Shown here one piece after another: positions 34,318 through 48,020 of a stretch of DNA of 64,000 nt. A model generated the notes under the pieces. That model searched no databases and was not told where the DNA came from. It was given only the letters and a program-made list of their open reading frames with translations. Source of the DNA: Carposina sasakii. Its lineage: Eukaryota; Arthropoda; Insecta; Lepidoptera; Carposinidae. Every line of letters starts with the position of its first letter. The stretch's first letter is position 1. Location of the stretch: the NCBI GenBank assembly GCA_014607495.2, contig CP053153.1, forward strand, positions 6,634,001-6,698,000, given 5' to 3'. The translations under genes and the position numbers were made by a program.

Positions 34318-34636
34318 CGCGTCGGGGATGATCCAGGTCGTTGGGCCCCCTCATCGTCATCCTTGTCCGCTCTGCATGGCTGCCTCGGGAGTGGAGTGGA
34401 GCGGAGCGGACAGCGGGCAGTCCGCTCGCGGCGGGCGGACTACAGGCACAGTCCTTCTCTAACCGCGAGTGAGCTCGTTGCTTGCTGCGGCGCGCTCTCT
34501 CAACAGCAAGCACATGCCTGCGAAATGTCACCTACCTCTCAGTTCCTATAACTTACGATAAGCGATTAGCTCCGCCGAACAACGACTGCAGTGCACTCGG
34601 ACTATTTCGGATACAGTTTTGTCGTGGAGTTTCAAA
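34318..34636 (+). promoter_or_regulatory. CpG-rich promoter/first-exon candidate
   Basis: About 300 bases of markedly GC- and CpG-rich DNA stand out from AT-rich flanks. Within them CTCTCAGTTCC contains TCAGTT, an arthropod initiator match at 34539-34544. About 95 bases downstream TTTCAAA|GTAAGAAAC is a plausible 5' splice site, so a non-coding first exon of roughly 34541-34636 is possible. A convincing TATA box is absent, and the downstream DPE position (about 34568) matches only partly. Open frames on either strand here are likely composition effects. The + orientation matches the PDE4-type exon, which has a possible 3' splice site (TTCTTTATAG) upstream of its start codon. That link is inference. 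The long duplicated block begins just 24 bases beyond the donor. Confidence 0.4.
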
Positions 34637-36699
34637 GTAAGAAACCACGTGTTAAGTTACTTAAAAAATGGAATGTGTCGTTAAAATGCACAACCTTGAC
34701 TGTGTAGTGTTGAATTCAATTTTTTTGTGGGTTTTTTATTTGTAACGTCAATTACGTTGCCAGTACCTAATTACGCGTGTGTATGTTCGCGGCTGACGCG
34801 CTAGTTTTTATCTAATTAAAACAGGAAATAGATGGTGATGTTGAAGTTTGTATGCATCTTTGTGTCGATTTAATGTGGTTCTTATACATATCATTTGAAT
34901 TAGTGAGGTCTAAAAGCCGGTTTATGTTTACGGATCTCAGCTGTTACCTCGACCTTGACGGTAAGACTCGTAAGTTTCAAATAATATAAAACTTTTATTT
35001 CAAAATATTTTAATTAAGTATACAAAGTAATTTTTCAAGAGGAAACGAATTCCCATGTCTTGACCGGCACATAGGAATGCATACTTTTGCACTACTTAGG
35101 TACATACAATGACGTTTCTACATCGAGAAAGATCGTGTGAATAAATGATTAATAATAATCAACATTGAAGTGGATCGTTAACCATTGTTATACTTCAAGT
35201 TAATAAGTATGTTGATAGCTACTGTGGAGATTTGAATACCTACCTACACTACGTAGTAGGTAAGTAACACGTCACACGAGACATAAGTTGCAAAATGGTT
35301 AATACAAAAATAAACAAAAAAATATTATTTGAAGCATTTCATTATTGTCTATCAAAATCTAAAAACCTTACGACGCTGTTAAGTCATCTAAAATTAAATG
35401 AAGGCAGCTACTATGTTATTGGTGATTTTAGTTCAAGTATTAAGTATTGCTTGGTTTGACCTCGCAATATGCCTATTAAGAGTCAGTGAGCATCTTTATA
35501 TATTTTATTTCCTAATCACAGATTGCTTATTATATTTGGAAATACACTGGATGAAATATTAATATACCTAGCACTTAATACAAATCGTGGTCATAAACAA
35601 AGTTATGTGAAAAACTTAATTAGTTTCTCTATATACGTGGACTAATAAAATTAAGAGAACATAATTAAGTTTCAAAACGTCCATTATAACAGTGCATGAT
35701 ATCTTCGTTTGTCACCTTACAACTCTGCTTAAATATAAAAAATATTCAACAGGTATAGAAAATTAACATTTATTTTATATTAATGGCAATAAACCTAAAA
35801 ATATTTTTATATCTTGCATATAAAGTTTTAAGGAGAAATCTCCATATTCAGCGGTTGTACATTTTCGGACAGAATAATAAAAATGAACACTTAAAAAGTC
35901 AGGTATAAATTTTTATTATTATCTAATATCATGTCAACAAATCTTGTAAATTAAAGTTTATATTCGAATTATTGGGAGGTATATATGTATATGAGGACAT
36001 CGATATAAACATCGACATTATCATTTGTATCTAATAACCAAAAACGTGATTGGATCTAAAGAGTTGAGAGAATGTTGTTAGTTTACCGATATGTTGTTTT
36101 TGCTGTATACCTACTAACAACTGAGTACAAATATAATAATAAAAAAATGTTAACTAAGAGGGCTGTAGTAGTCAATGACCTTGACCATACAAATCGGATT
36201 TAACCTTGGCCTTTAACGCTCGAAATATATTCTTTTTTTAATAAAGATAAAATAAAATCATAATTAATAGGGTTGTAGTCGTCAATGACCTTGGCCATAA
36301 AAATCGGGATTGACTTTGGTCTTTTTAATTAACGCGCGCAATTTATGTTTTTTTGATATTATTAAATGAAAAACTCTAGACTTACATTTACAAGTGCTAT
36401 GTGGCGTCTGAAGAACATAGAATTCTTTATTTTATAACATGTAAATATTACTAAGCGCCGCTGTAGTTTAGGAAAAGCAGCGTTTCAAGCAAAAACAAAA
36501 AACTATTTGTTAGATATTTTTTAAAATAAAAATTATGCTGATATCTAAATAACCTATAATACATATTAGAGTTGAATACATTTCTTTTTTTTTCGGTTCA
36601 GTCATAAATAGGAGTAAAAGGCTTAAGAAAGGAGGAAATATCTGGGGGCTACGCGCCTTAATATTATTTAGATCAAAAAGTTTTAGAAAATATAGATAT

Positions 36700-36812
36700 A
36701 TACGAAATGTGTTATTCTTTCACGCAAAAACTACTTTGGAATTACTTTTGATTTTAAACGTAGCAGTTATGCAGAATAAAAATATCACTAATGCTCGTAG
36801 GTGTCCACTAGT
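36700..36812 (+). mobile_element. Degenerate Helitron 3' end (copy 2)
   Basis: This is the counterpart of the 2060-2175 fragment, ending GGTGTCCACTAGT. It is non-autonomous and has no coding capacity. Confidence 0.5.
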
Positions 36813-37345
36813 ACCTTAATTACATAAAAATGTCCAAAGTAAATAAATGTAATAAATTTCATACATAAGGCCTCGAGTTACGACTAATTCTTTTGAGGTA
36901 CCTAAGTGTTCTGGAGGTTGTATACATGTGCGGTAATAAACAATTACGACCGCATGTACGAAATTTAGGTTGCTAGGTTGTTACTTTGTACATTAATAAG
37001 ATGATAGGATATATATTTGTAATTACATAAACGAGGTAAACCAACCCTAACCTAACTGAATACCATATTACTACTAGTCGGTTTTTACAACTGTTTATTT
37101 GGATAAATAAATTAAGTAACCTCTTTTGACCACAAAAATAAATCTGAGTTAAAAATACACAAAAAGGATCCAAAAAAGTACCCCGAATATTTTTTTACTA
37201 ATGTCCTTTTATACAAGTACAAGTACTATCATACATGTACGAGTAGAAGTTGTATCCTCTGTAGTGTACTCTAATCTGTCATTGATTGAATGTGCTTATG
37301 CAAACGGACAGCGAGTCCCTTGGCGAGCCGGCTAGGTTTACGCAC

Positions 37346-37965
37346 ACGTCACGTCACGCTACGTCACGTATGAGTTATGTAATATTATGTATAGTTGTTC
37401 TTGCTAGACTATTCTTTATACTTCCCTGCACAATTATCAAGAATCATACCTATTAGATTATCACCCACGCTTTGCTCAGCCAAACTAAGAAAATGTATTA
37501 TATTGTTTTCCTTATTACTTCCAATGTTAGCCCTAATATATCTCAATATTAGAAGCGGCTTGTTTAGGTACACGTCACAGTCAACATCACTTTTCTATTG
37601 GTTTGTACTATTCGTTCTTAGTATGTGACTATTCACTCCTTTGCCGAATTATCTAACATTATTATATTATACCAGACAGCACCCCACGCTTCGCTCTGCC
37701 GAAATAAGTCTAGGTGTATTGTTTCCCTTATTTTCAGCACAACCCTATTACATCCAAACAATATAGAAACAGTCTTACGCTGACGTCACACTCTATATCA
37801 CTTGTATCGGTTTGTATAGTAGTTCTTAGTAGACTATTCACTTCCTTGCTAAATTAACAAGAATTTGTGACTAGCAGACGACCGCCTACGTTTCCATCTC
37901 CCAAATTAAGCAAGTAAAGGTGTATTGTTTTCCTTATTTGGCATGAAAATCCCTAATATGCCCAA
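37346..37965. repeat. Three-unit diverged tandem array (copy 2)
   Basis: The same array is found in the second long copy, with its landmark words in the same order. It contains no gene. Confidence 0.65.
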
Positions 37966-40418
37966 AAATAAGCAAAGACAGTTAGGTGGTCTTCGATTAT
38001 ACTTTATTTTTTCGTATCTTTTATAATGCGGGAATAATTTAAAAATATCGTAGCTGATAATTACTCGATGAATGAATTTTGTGAATAGAACCATGTAAAC
38101 TAGGCTGTATATACTATGTATTAAGTACAAACCAGCCGAGGTTTTTGAAATGGTGAAAATTACATATATCCACACATGATACAAGATATGCGCGAAACAT
38201 ATCTAATACCCTTTTTTGAATGAAATGTCCGAGATTTTGTTTCGATTTTTTTTCATAACGGTTGGTGATGCATACGATTTTTTAAAGCAATATTACTGCA
38301 ACTTAACCAAAATGTTTTAACAATTTCTCTAAATTTATTAAATGATATTACTCTCGGGTTATGTAATAAAAATTCAGATGCTTATTGTTGAGATATTTAA
38401 AGAGAAATTGCAACCCATTACTCAGCCTCCAATCATAAGCATAATAAAACAAACTTTATGACCTAACCTAAATATTTGCATTCAACGAAACAAAGCTTTA
38501 TTTATGTTCATTGAAAAATCGGATATCGGGATGATTTATGCTAAGCCCAATTTATATATAATACGTATCTATTGGACATACACTGCCATATTCTAGTAAG
38601 CTCCCATCTCGTGTCTCAATTTATTCCGTAGTTTTCTATAGGATTAGTCACAGGCACCAGGTATGCATGTATGTACGTATGTGGTATCTACTTATTCGGC
38701 TTACACAATACCTACGTTCATGGTATAGTAGCTATATCATATTCAACACCTCTACTTCATATTACAATATCGATAATATAAAGTTTATTGCCAATTTTCA
38801 AGCTTATTTTACTGCCGGTTCTGGTAGCTGAGTAAAATGGAGGTCACGTACCTTTATAGCAAAACCCAAAAGAATCGTCCCATAGTACCGACTGATTTAC
38901 GATCAATATGTGACCGAGATTAAAGACGTTTATCTCGCCATTTGTCTCAACTTTCCAAACTATTTAAATAAGGATCAAGTTGTCACATATGGAGATAAAT
39001 TTATTCTAGATTCTATCAGGAGACCTTGACCTGATTGAAGGCAAAAAGGGAATAGGGAACAAAGAAACATCGTCCGTGAGTTCCGTCACTTATTCATCGC
39101 TTTATCCATGTTTTTGTAATTCCGATCGCGGGCTCTTTATGATTCAGTCAAAATTGCGATCCTAGTCTGTCCCTTATTAGTTGACCCTAGAATCCTTTTA
39201 GATATAACCAAATAACCTAGGGCTGTATGAAAAACGCAGGAACTAAATTTTCTGTTATGCCTATTTGTTATAGTGATACATTAATTGAAATAAATCATTT
39301 ATTGAAAAGTAATAAATCTGCCTAACTTTGGGTAAGACGATTTTCAATAATACTGAAACAAGATAATATAATTATGTTTTTGCTATAATTATATTATATC
39401 ATGCAATTATTCTAATTCATCTGCAATAGTATTCATAAAGATATTTTCAGAATTTTAAGTATTTCCGAACTTTGTCTTGACTTTAATTAATTATTACGAC
39501 TTTTCTTTGACGAGAAAAGTTTTTACATCTGCAATTTTTCACTACAGTGAATAATGGGAAATAATTTGCTCATTTAATTACTCCCTTGAAAGTAATTAGT
39601 GAGAGTCAGATTTTAAGAAGCTAAGAGCGACATCTGTGTGAAAAGGGCTGGTGAAATATAGAAATGTAAATTGTTTAAAAACGTCCTATTTTTTAACTTG
39701 ATACTAAATGGTCAAGTAAAATTCAATACGTAGTAAAGTTATAATTTTAAACTTGTGTGTACAATAAAGAATATTCAGAATACTAAGAACTTCGTAGAAG
39801 TTTATAAAATAGTTGGTTATTATTTTCGTTACCTTTGTTTATCATTTGACAGTCGCGTCGTGTAAAGTTTTAAAAGAACCCTTTCTTAATTTTGTAGTCA
39901 GTTTGAATCTCCTCCTCTCCCAAAAGGATTTCGTGAAGGTGTTTAACGTTTCTTAGTATACTCTTTCTAAGTATATCTTATTTAAGTTTGTGTTAATTCA
40001 ACAAAATTTAATGTTAGCATGCCTATAAGTCATGGCTCTGTACCTACCACCCGTTTCGTTGATTGTACGATGTAATAAAATTCACAATACGAAACAGTAC
40101 AGCCGAGGATAAGATATGTAGCTACATAATGTGCCGGCAGTCGGCAGCAGTGTGGCACATGTCGCTTCGTAATGTAGCTGTAAAACTAATTCAGTACGAG
40201 CCATTATTTCACGATGTTTTGATATTTTTAGACTTAAAATATAATAAAATAAATAAATAAATAAAATAAATTAGGCAACTATATTATTGTACCTTTTGTT
40301 AATCACATCCTTCTACAAGATTTTGAGATATAATCAGTTTTTGAAAGTGTACTAGATATTTTAAAAATTTTGTTAGTAAGGTATTCATCAGACAAAGCAT
40401 AGTAAAGTAGGATGATAT

Positions 40419-40637
40419 TTTATAGTTTTTATTTCGTGAACATACGAGTAGATATTACAAACAACAGCTGGCAAAACTTTTCCAATTTAATTTCTTAACG
40501 TATTTTGTTATAAGGCAAGGAAATAATAAGGTACAAAACCGCTTCTGACTTGTTTAAAAAAATTTCAAAAGTATGGAATATCTGTTAAATTGAAAGCATG
40601 TTTAAACTCTTGTAAAGTAAACAGGTTTAAATGATAT
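40419..40637. other. 219-bp segment present only in copy 2
   Basis: The segment is bounded by the microhomology ATGATAT at 40412-40418 and again at 40631-40637. Copy 1 has a single ATGATAT running straight into the TA repeat. Loss from copy 1 by microhomology-mediated or slippage deletion is the simplest reading. The segment has no coding or transposon signature. Confidence 0.8.
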
Positions 40638-40657
40638 ATATATATATATATATATAA
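40634..40657. repeat. (TA)n microsatellite, copy 2
   Basis: About 12 TA units, the counterpart of the tract at 5747-5771 in copy 1. Confidence 0.9.
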
Positions 40658-41587
40658 CACGGTAAATTTCGACAATCCTGTCAATACGTATATAATTTGC
40701 TCTGAAGATAATAACTTCCAATAAATGGAAGTAGGTAGAAATATATTGTAAGGGCGCTTAGATAAAATAAATTACCTATAACTACGTTTGCGGATTCGCT
40801 AAATGATGTGAAGAAGTTTAACCGCTATTGTGTAAACGTTTCGAAAACTGAGCTTTAACTCATTCTCATATTGGCCATAACGATCGACAGAAAGTTTGTA
40901 TCGAGAATGTAGAAAACGATTTTCGTGAGCTTTGATACGAACCATCAATTTCAAGAGAACCCGCGATAAATCGAAAAAACGGGGCTTGGTTTTGAGTTAT
41001 TTAAAAACAAATATTCGTTTCATATATTTTACTTGAAACGCTTTTGAGAATAGGAGCAGTATATTTGCATGAAAAATTCATACCTAAGTGGAGTTTTAAT
41101 AGGCAATATAAATGTTGACAGTGCAGTTTTGTTTTTAATTTATATTCTCTCAGACTGCGGCCAAGCGAAAGCAGTTTTCTAAGCTGCGAATAGTTGCGAT
41201 TCGCAGATTTGTGATGAGAATCATATGTTGTTTTTAAACTCGACCAACAGACGTGTTTTTATTGTTTAATATTTCAAGGAAAATTTACTATCTACTAAGA
41301 TTCTGTAAGACATTAAAACTCACCCAATAATAATTACAATAAACTTCAATAAAAATGTATGCATAAAAAGTCAATTAAAATCCCTATAAAGTCCCTTGTT
41401 TTGTATATTGTAAAATTACGTATAGCTAAGTAACCGGTAGTTTAAAAAAAGTTGAAATTGTAGGAATGAATGTTAATAAAAACAACCGAAAAGCGGAGCG
41501 AATACGTGCATACAAACACTAACATGAAATAGAATATTCAAAGATAACTGAATCAAACAAGGTTATCTTGCGACACGTTATTAACTT

Positions 41588-41772
41588 TCATCACTACATA
41601 ATTATAAAACAAAGTCGCTCGCCGCTGTCTGTCCGTCCCTATTTATGATTAGATCTTTCAAACTAGGGAACGGATTTTGATGCAGTTTTTTTAAATAGAT
41701 AGAGTGATTCACCTCGGCTTCGCACGGGAGTAATGCACTCTCACGCGGGCGAAGACTTGGGCGGCTGCTAGT
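41588..41772 (+). mobile_element. Non-autonomous Helitron-like element (copy 2)
   Basis: This is the equivalent of the 6695-6875 element, with the same internal words and the same CTAGT terminus. It has no coding capacity. Confidence 0.65.
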
Positions 41773-43821
41773 GTAAAATAAATAAAAGTTCCGCATGGAG
41801 TGAAATATTTTAATCTAAGATTCTACCCACGAAAGGAAACCAAGAATTCGAATGAATCTTTTACCAGACGACGACGAAACGAATTAATTGCTTAGCCCTT
41901 ATTTACACGAAACACAAAGTGAAATTGAACCCCTAGGTACCGTTAGCTCTAAATTGTACGTATAATGGTAAATTTAAACGAATACTGAACATATTAAGCA
42001 GTCATATGATTTACTAGCAGACCTTTTGTGGGTAAAGGTAACATTATACGAATGTAGCATCTGCTTTCTAATCGCTATACCTACTGCTGTTTTTAACGTT
42101 AGGTCCTATCGTTATGATACTGGCAATAAAAAGCCGGTCACGTACCTTCAAGGGCCGGCCATAATCAGTGTCCCTCCGACCCTATAATCCACCACCAATG
42201 CTCATGAATAGGTCGAATGTGCACAAAGTAAAGGATATAGAAATAACTGCTGAAAATACAAAATGAATGCGAGCACCCGTACTTTCCAGTTTTTACTAAT
42301 TTGATGATGACACATCAACACACACTGACATGTTTTTTGAGATTTTCTTTTTCCGATCTTAGTTTTTTTTCGATTTCCAGTACCTAATAGGTTCCACTTC
42401 TAGTGAGAGGTTCCAGGTTCAATGAAACAGTCTTAAATTGAGTACAATGTCGTAAAGTTGAAAAGTTCAAATAAGTTCATGGCATATTTTTCGTTTTCTT
42501 TGAAACATTCTTGTAGATAATTTAATTATTTTCGTTATCAATTATTTTTGGTTGTATAGTAGATTACATATAAAAACTTTGAAATTTTAATTTAAAATTA
42601 TAATATATAATAGTTAAAAATATACCTAAAGTTAATATTACTAGTAATGTAGTAGACATCATATTATTATCTTCGCTTTTGTAAAACCTTAGGCTAAACC
42701 AATAATTATTTGAAAAGAGTATCTTTTTACCTACTAACTAAAATATATAGTATAGCTAAAGAGCGAAGGTGAAGGTTAAACGGTATAATATCTTTTTTGT
42801 ATGGATTCCTACACTTACGACAGTTTAATGAAATTCCCATACAAAAGCGTGAATGTATCTAATGCTTCGACCTATGTCGTTGTGCGGCTTCGGAGTTAAA
42901 CACGTTTAAGAGGTTTTTATGGCTTTTTCAGTATTGTTTTTGTAGAATTTTAGGGTTATTTGGAGATGTTATTGTAGGAATGTTAAACGATTTGGTATAT
43001 TTTGAGGGTTCTTCAGTTATTAGGTACTATGCAAGGTGGGATGTATGTACTTAATGTCATTTTGGGAAAATATCAGAACCTTATATAGCTTTGTTATAAT
43101 AATATCGAAATTGATCAATTTGTTGGTAGGTAGGTATAAATCGTAGAAATTTGTTAACGTGAGTTTTCTGATAATGACTGAATATCTCCGAAAACAACTA
43201 TTTAATGAAAATTCATGGAAATGCCAATAAATTGCTTTCAGTTGCACTAAGTGACCACTTTAAATATATAAATACACACTATACGAGTCTTTAGAATTTG
43301 CAACATTTAACGAAGGATAAAGATAATACATATACCTACTCATTTTTAAGCGTAAAAAATATATTTGTTTACACAAAGCAGAGGTAGTAAACTTTTCCGA
43401 AAAAATTGACCGCTAATTCATAAGTTCACTTTTCTTTCCCAATAGAACCTCAAAGGCACGTGTTCCATAACTTTCATTTGTCCCGATAATTTGTCACGTT
43501 AACGGAAAAGGAAATATTTTCATGAAATATTGAGCTATTTTGTCCATCTGCTCTATTCATGGAGCTGATAACGGGGTTATATAAGATGTAACCTATTCTC
43601 AATAACAGTTACGTACTGAGAAAAAAATTTAAAATTGTTTCAGTTGCTTCATCTGCATGTTTAATTTATTTCTGGTGTTTTGTCGCTTAAAAAGCTGGCA
43701 TCATTTATATTATGTCGTAGTAAAAAAATATATGAATATCAAGAATAAAAATGCTGATATATTTACTATATTTGCTAGAAGTGAAATTATTTACACTAAG
43801 CCATATAACCTCATCATCATC

Positions 43822-43948
43822 ATTTACAGCCATGAGAAGTCCACTGTTGGACATAGGCCTCCCCCAACAACCTCCACTCCGACCGGTCGGAAGCAGCCTG
43901 CATCCAACCGACGCCCGCAACCTTGGCCAGGTCACAACCTTGGCCAGG
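43822..43948 (-). pseudogene. C-terminal tail of a non-LTR retrotransposon reverse transcriptase (copy 2)
   Basis: This is the same fragment as at 8930-9056. It is a 5'-truncated LINE end with the GEAYVQQWT signature on the minus strand, and no upstream reverse-transcriptase domain remains. Confidence 0.75.
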
Positions 43949-44107
43949 TAATTATTAATAATTAATAAATAATTAATAATTTTTAGATTATGTAGATTAG
44001 GGAGGGATGTATAGAAAATCAGGATTTGAAGAAGAAATACCGGACATTTCGATCAAAAGCCAGGACTATACATGTGCGAGCCCAGTGACAATACGATTGG
44101 AGAGTTA

Positions 44108-44379
44108 GGCTCAATTTACACCGCCGCGGAATGGAATGGAAGCGAATTTTTGCAACGAAATCGTATATAGCATAATGAACTTTATATGAACAGCGTCAAT
44201 TTCCAAATTCCGTTACGTCAAATCATCGGATAGTTCTCGAGAATGCGCGAGGATTCCGCGGAAGACGCGCGACTTTTTTTAGGCTCGTAGTTAGTTTGTT
44301 ATACACTTGACATAAAGTTCATTATGCGATGTACAAAAACTTCCATTCCGTTCCATTCCGCGGTGGTGTAAATTGAGCC
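44108..44379. mobile_element. MITE with long TIRs and a TTA target duplication (copy 2)
   Basis: This is the same PIF/Harbinger-like element in the second long copy, again flanked by TTA. It differs from copy 1 by small indels. Confidence 0.75.
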
Positions 44380-44928
44380 TTAGTGGCGTGCGAATTCCAA
44401 AAATAGGTCTTTAACACATTCAGTGCCGGCGATTACGCATTTGCTTCTTTCTAGAGGTGCCGCTGACGCTTATTTATTTGCATCATCGCACTAGGCGTTG
44501 ACCTGATGTCGGCACCCTTAGAAAATCTGCCGATAGCGAATATGTCAGGACTCTAAAACTCAGGACGATGCTTAAAAACTATCCAGGACAGCCCAGGACA
44601 CCCCAAAAAGCAGAACAACTCAGGACGACGGGTCCTGGGAAAACAGGATGGTTGGCAACCCTAATACGATAGATACAGTTTACGACTACTTTCTATAGTA
44701 TACTTATCTACATCTTAGTTAGTCCGATTCGATATATGTGCATATATATGCTTGCCGAGTCAAGAAGTGTTTATGAGTAGGTAGGTAACGAATACATTTT
44801 CATATTGAAAACACGAACAACACTGAGATTTCAATAATTTATCAGCTTACCATTTTAAAAATCCGTTGAGTAGTTTTTGCGTAAAATAGTGACAATCATG
44901 TACTCGTACCTACCTTACCCTTACCTGA

Positions 44929-45324
44929 TATACAAGGTGTTTTTTGGTCGTCTACGTTCCCGAATACTACGGAATCTCCTCATCACCACGATATTTTTTT
45001 CTCCATGGATGCATACCTGGGAAGTGTCTGGTTCCCAAGATATTAGGGTCCAAAGTTGAGTAAATAGACTGCGTTTTTCTGCATAAATGCACGTAGACGT
45101 GCGTAGCAAGTATTTTTCACGGGATATAATTTATAATATGTCTATAAAAAAACTAACATTAACACTGGACATTATAAATTTCGCCCGATTAAGGTAATAA
45201 AAATATTTTTTGAAAAAAAAAATTACATCGTTTCCCAGCATTTTTTTGGCATGAACTTACTTTATTTTATGTGTAGAGTACGTACCCTTCGTTAAGGGTG
45301 GCAACGAAAAAACGCCCTGTAATA
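44929..45324 (+). mobile_element. TACAGGGTG-type element, complete (copy 2 boundary)
   Basis: It runs from TATACAAGGTGTTTTTTGGT to GGTGGCAACGAAAAAACGCC and CTGTAAT. The inverted ends resemble TACAGGG(T/C)GTTTTTT. The family has at least five members here. It has no coding capacity. Copy 1 of the long block breaks off inside its own version of this element. Confidence 0.75.
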
Positions 45325-45329
45325 TTGTT

Positions 45330-46600
45330 TACGACCATATTTAGATCAACGCGCCCGAACTCTACAGAGATTAGCCATTTATGTATATATTTACATTTAC
45401 ATATAAATATTAGCAGGATTATTCTTTGTGAACTTTTAGAATTTACTTTTATCACAGTTTTACCGTTCAAATGTGACTACTGATAAATAGCTTTTGAATA
45501 AATGTATTAGAGACTCATGTACCATTGTTATCAATTTAAAAACGTAATACGTAGATACTCGGTTATTCCTAGTGTCCGAACGAATACATTATTAAGGCTC
45601 CAAAACGTCACATTGCCATGAATATATCGCAAATCAATTACCATGTTATACATTATTCATAGAGGCATCGCGTACCTATTATGTGCCTTTTTCTAAAAGA
45701 TACAAATACTCATGTTCAGATATTGAACAAACAATATGGCGCTGTCAGACAAATAGTCTGACTATTTTAATAAGTTCTAGAACTTCTAGGTCATTTGTTA
45801 AAATAGTAAATAAACTGCGGTGATTTGTTTGTATTTGAATGTATAAAATCAATTAAGCATAATTTTATTTTTCATGTTATCATGAAATTCCCTAAATTAA
45901 AATAATTTTTGATTACTCATTTGTTAATTAGCTTAGCTATATACTTAAGGCCGTCATAATATTATAAATTACCTATCCTTAACTTCAGTGATGGAGTTTA
46001 TTTTGACAGATTTGCAAGTTAAGGTTAGCATTTATGATTCAGAGTATTGTAATAATAATTTGATGATTTTACCAACCAATACTTACTAATCAGATCAGTA
46101 TTAAAAAAGAGTTGTTGTTAAATAATAGGTATTTACTCTCTTATGCATCTGTCCTATAAAATATATCCACTAGCCTGAGAATTGAAGTAGTATTAGAATA
46201 ACTTGTTCATCTATTGTAATTTGATATAAATCTTTAGACAACAAAATGGAGTGTACTTACTTTGTACATCTGAATTTTACTCTCATTTACTATGCATGAA
46301 GCCACCTCCACGTCCACGCCGCCGGTCCAAATCAAATTTGGCAGCGTCAGTCTTTTAGGGAAATACTTCTATAATAATAATATTTCCATAGTCACTCTAC
46401 TTAAGAAACATTTAATTGTGTAAGCCTTGAACATTTTCTCAGTTTTTAGGGCTTTAAAGCAAAAAACTTTATCACTTTTACAAATGAAGGATGTCAAAGT
46501 TATTGGTTTCCCCTACTTTCCAAAATATCATGAAAGCTGTGTTATTTCAAAATAAGAAAGGCCTTGATAGTTAGCGAATGATATAGACCATATTTTTTAA
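45330..46600. other. No recognised gene
   Basis: AT-rich DNA. Small open frames at 45267-45483 overlap the end of the transposon and look non-coding. A short palindrome GTCAGAC...GTCTGAC occurs near 45746. Confidence 0.45.
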
Positions 46601-46622
46601 TGGTCTAAGCGATATGATGTTA

Positions 46623-46666
46623 AAGTTATTTGGTATCATAATATAGCCAATGATACCAAATAACTT
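46623..46666. repeat. Perfect 16-bp hairpin
   Basis: AAGTTATTTGGTATCA and its exact reverse complement are separated by 12 bases. The stem is too short for a typical pre-miRNA and no U-run follows. It may be a remnant of a MITE terminus. Confidence 0.7.
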
Positions 46667-48020
46667 GTGCACTAGGCGTGGTACTTAAATTAGATACTAT
46701 GTCACTCAATATCCTTCCTTTATGAAAATTATATTAGAATGAATTTCACATTCGTTTGAGCTCTTTATTGACATCGAATCAACCAATATGATTATTATAT
46801 TTGCATTGCTTTCATATATTCTTTTTTTATTTGTAGAGAACGAAAAAGGAATTTAATTATTAGAGTTATACATACATACTATATTAAGTTAGAGCTACTA
46901 CAATCCTCTAAACTATGTGTGGTTATATTATTATGGATAATGGAATACAAATATAAATATTAACTTATAAAAGATGCTTTATCTTTTACAAACTGCGGGG
47001 AGTAAAGGTCATCTCTCCAAAAACATTTTCATGTAAAATGTAGCAAAGACGAGAGCAAGACCAAATGTTTTTGGGAGGATTTCACTTCTTTTTGCAGGTT
47101 GCTTGTTTATTGCAGTGTTCTATTTATTATTATTTAGTCCATATATCACTAGCATCAATTTAGTACATCTGGTATTCTCCAAATCCAAGTTATGACGGTT
47201 AAATAAACCAATGAAATGTTTTGAGAAAAGGTAGGTAGTGCCCGTACGCTTCGCTTGCTCGTCTTGGTGATGGTATTACCGTGTCCAGTACTAGATCCAG
47301 TATAGGCAAAACATTTAGGTACCCTTGAATAATGAATATCACAATAATATTTAACATTAATTCCGATATAATGCAGTGTAGTTTTTTAACAAAAGCCTAG
47401 GTAGGAGTTAGCGACTAAAAATCATTCAATGAACTAAACCACAGATTCGTACCCAAGTCAATCAACTCAGTTTACGTTATCGCAAAACAAACATTCGTAC
47501 GTTAAGTATAGTTGAGTGTACTGTAATTTGTACGTGTAGTACAAATATCGGACGTGCCTCAATCGTGTCGTGTTTGTAAACAGCGTGGAAATGCAGCCAC
47601 GGCACGTTTGCGGAGAACTTGCATGGCTCAGTTGATAACGCGTCTAGGCTACTAAAAATAATAGTGTGTATCACTGATTGCTTCGAAGTATTATTAAAAT
47701 TTGTTGTACCAATCTCTAACAGATGAATACTACCTAGTAGCCGACTGGGACATCGTCTGCGGAGACTATGTATATAGAGTATGTGTGTGTGAAAAATCCA
47801 AATATTCTGTCAAGATCAAAATCAACCTTGACATGTGACCACATCAGCAGAGAGGATCACTGCAAGCTATGGTAAACCGATCGCCAAAATAGCTGCATTC
47901 ACTCCTAAAATTCTAAACCGTTCCATCCCTACGTCAAATGGTTTCAGGGGGCAATTCTTGAACATTTTGAGCCGAAACGCAACCACTAACGAACCGTTAA
48001 CGAAACGCGGTGTGATGTTA
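46667..48020. other. No recognised gene
   Basis: Slightly more GC-rich patches at 47540-47660 and 47830-48010 contain overlapping open frames on both strands, but none has a recognised motif. The second patch abuts the transposon at 48021. Confidence 0.4.

Larger units (their letters stand above)
34660..45136. repeat. Long duplicated block, copy 2 (continuous with both flanks)
   Basis: This is the partner of the block at 1-10271. Here the sequence runs on without a gap at both ends, and the terminal dispersed element is complete. It is 206 bases longer than copy 1, mainly because of a 219-bp segment near 40.42-40.64 kb that copy 1 lacks. Outside the listed repeats it is AT-rich and has no convincing reading frame. 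Small open frames are preserved in both copies only because the copies are almost identical. Confidence 0.95.

Noticed and set aside
34160..34531. 123-codon minus-strand open frame in the CpG-rich block, with a 62-codon + strand frame overlapping it
   Set aside because: Open mainly because of GC-rich composition; no domain, and the frame runs into AT-rich sequence without coding character.
46623..46666. Hairpin considered as a microRNA precursor
   Set aside because: The 16-bp stem is shorter than a normal pre-miRNA and pairing does not extend beyond it.
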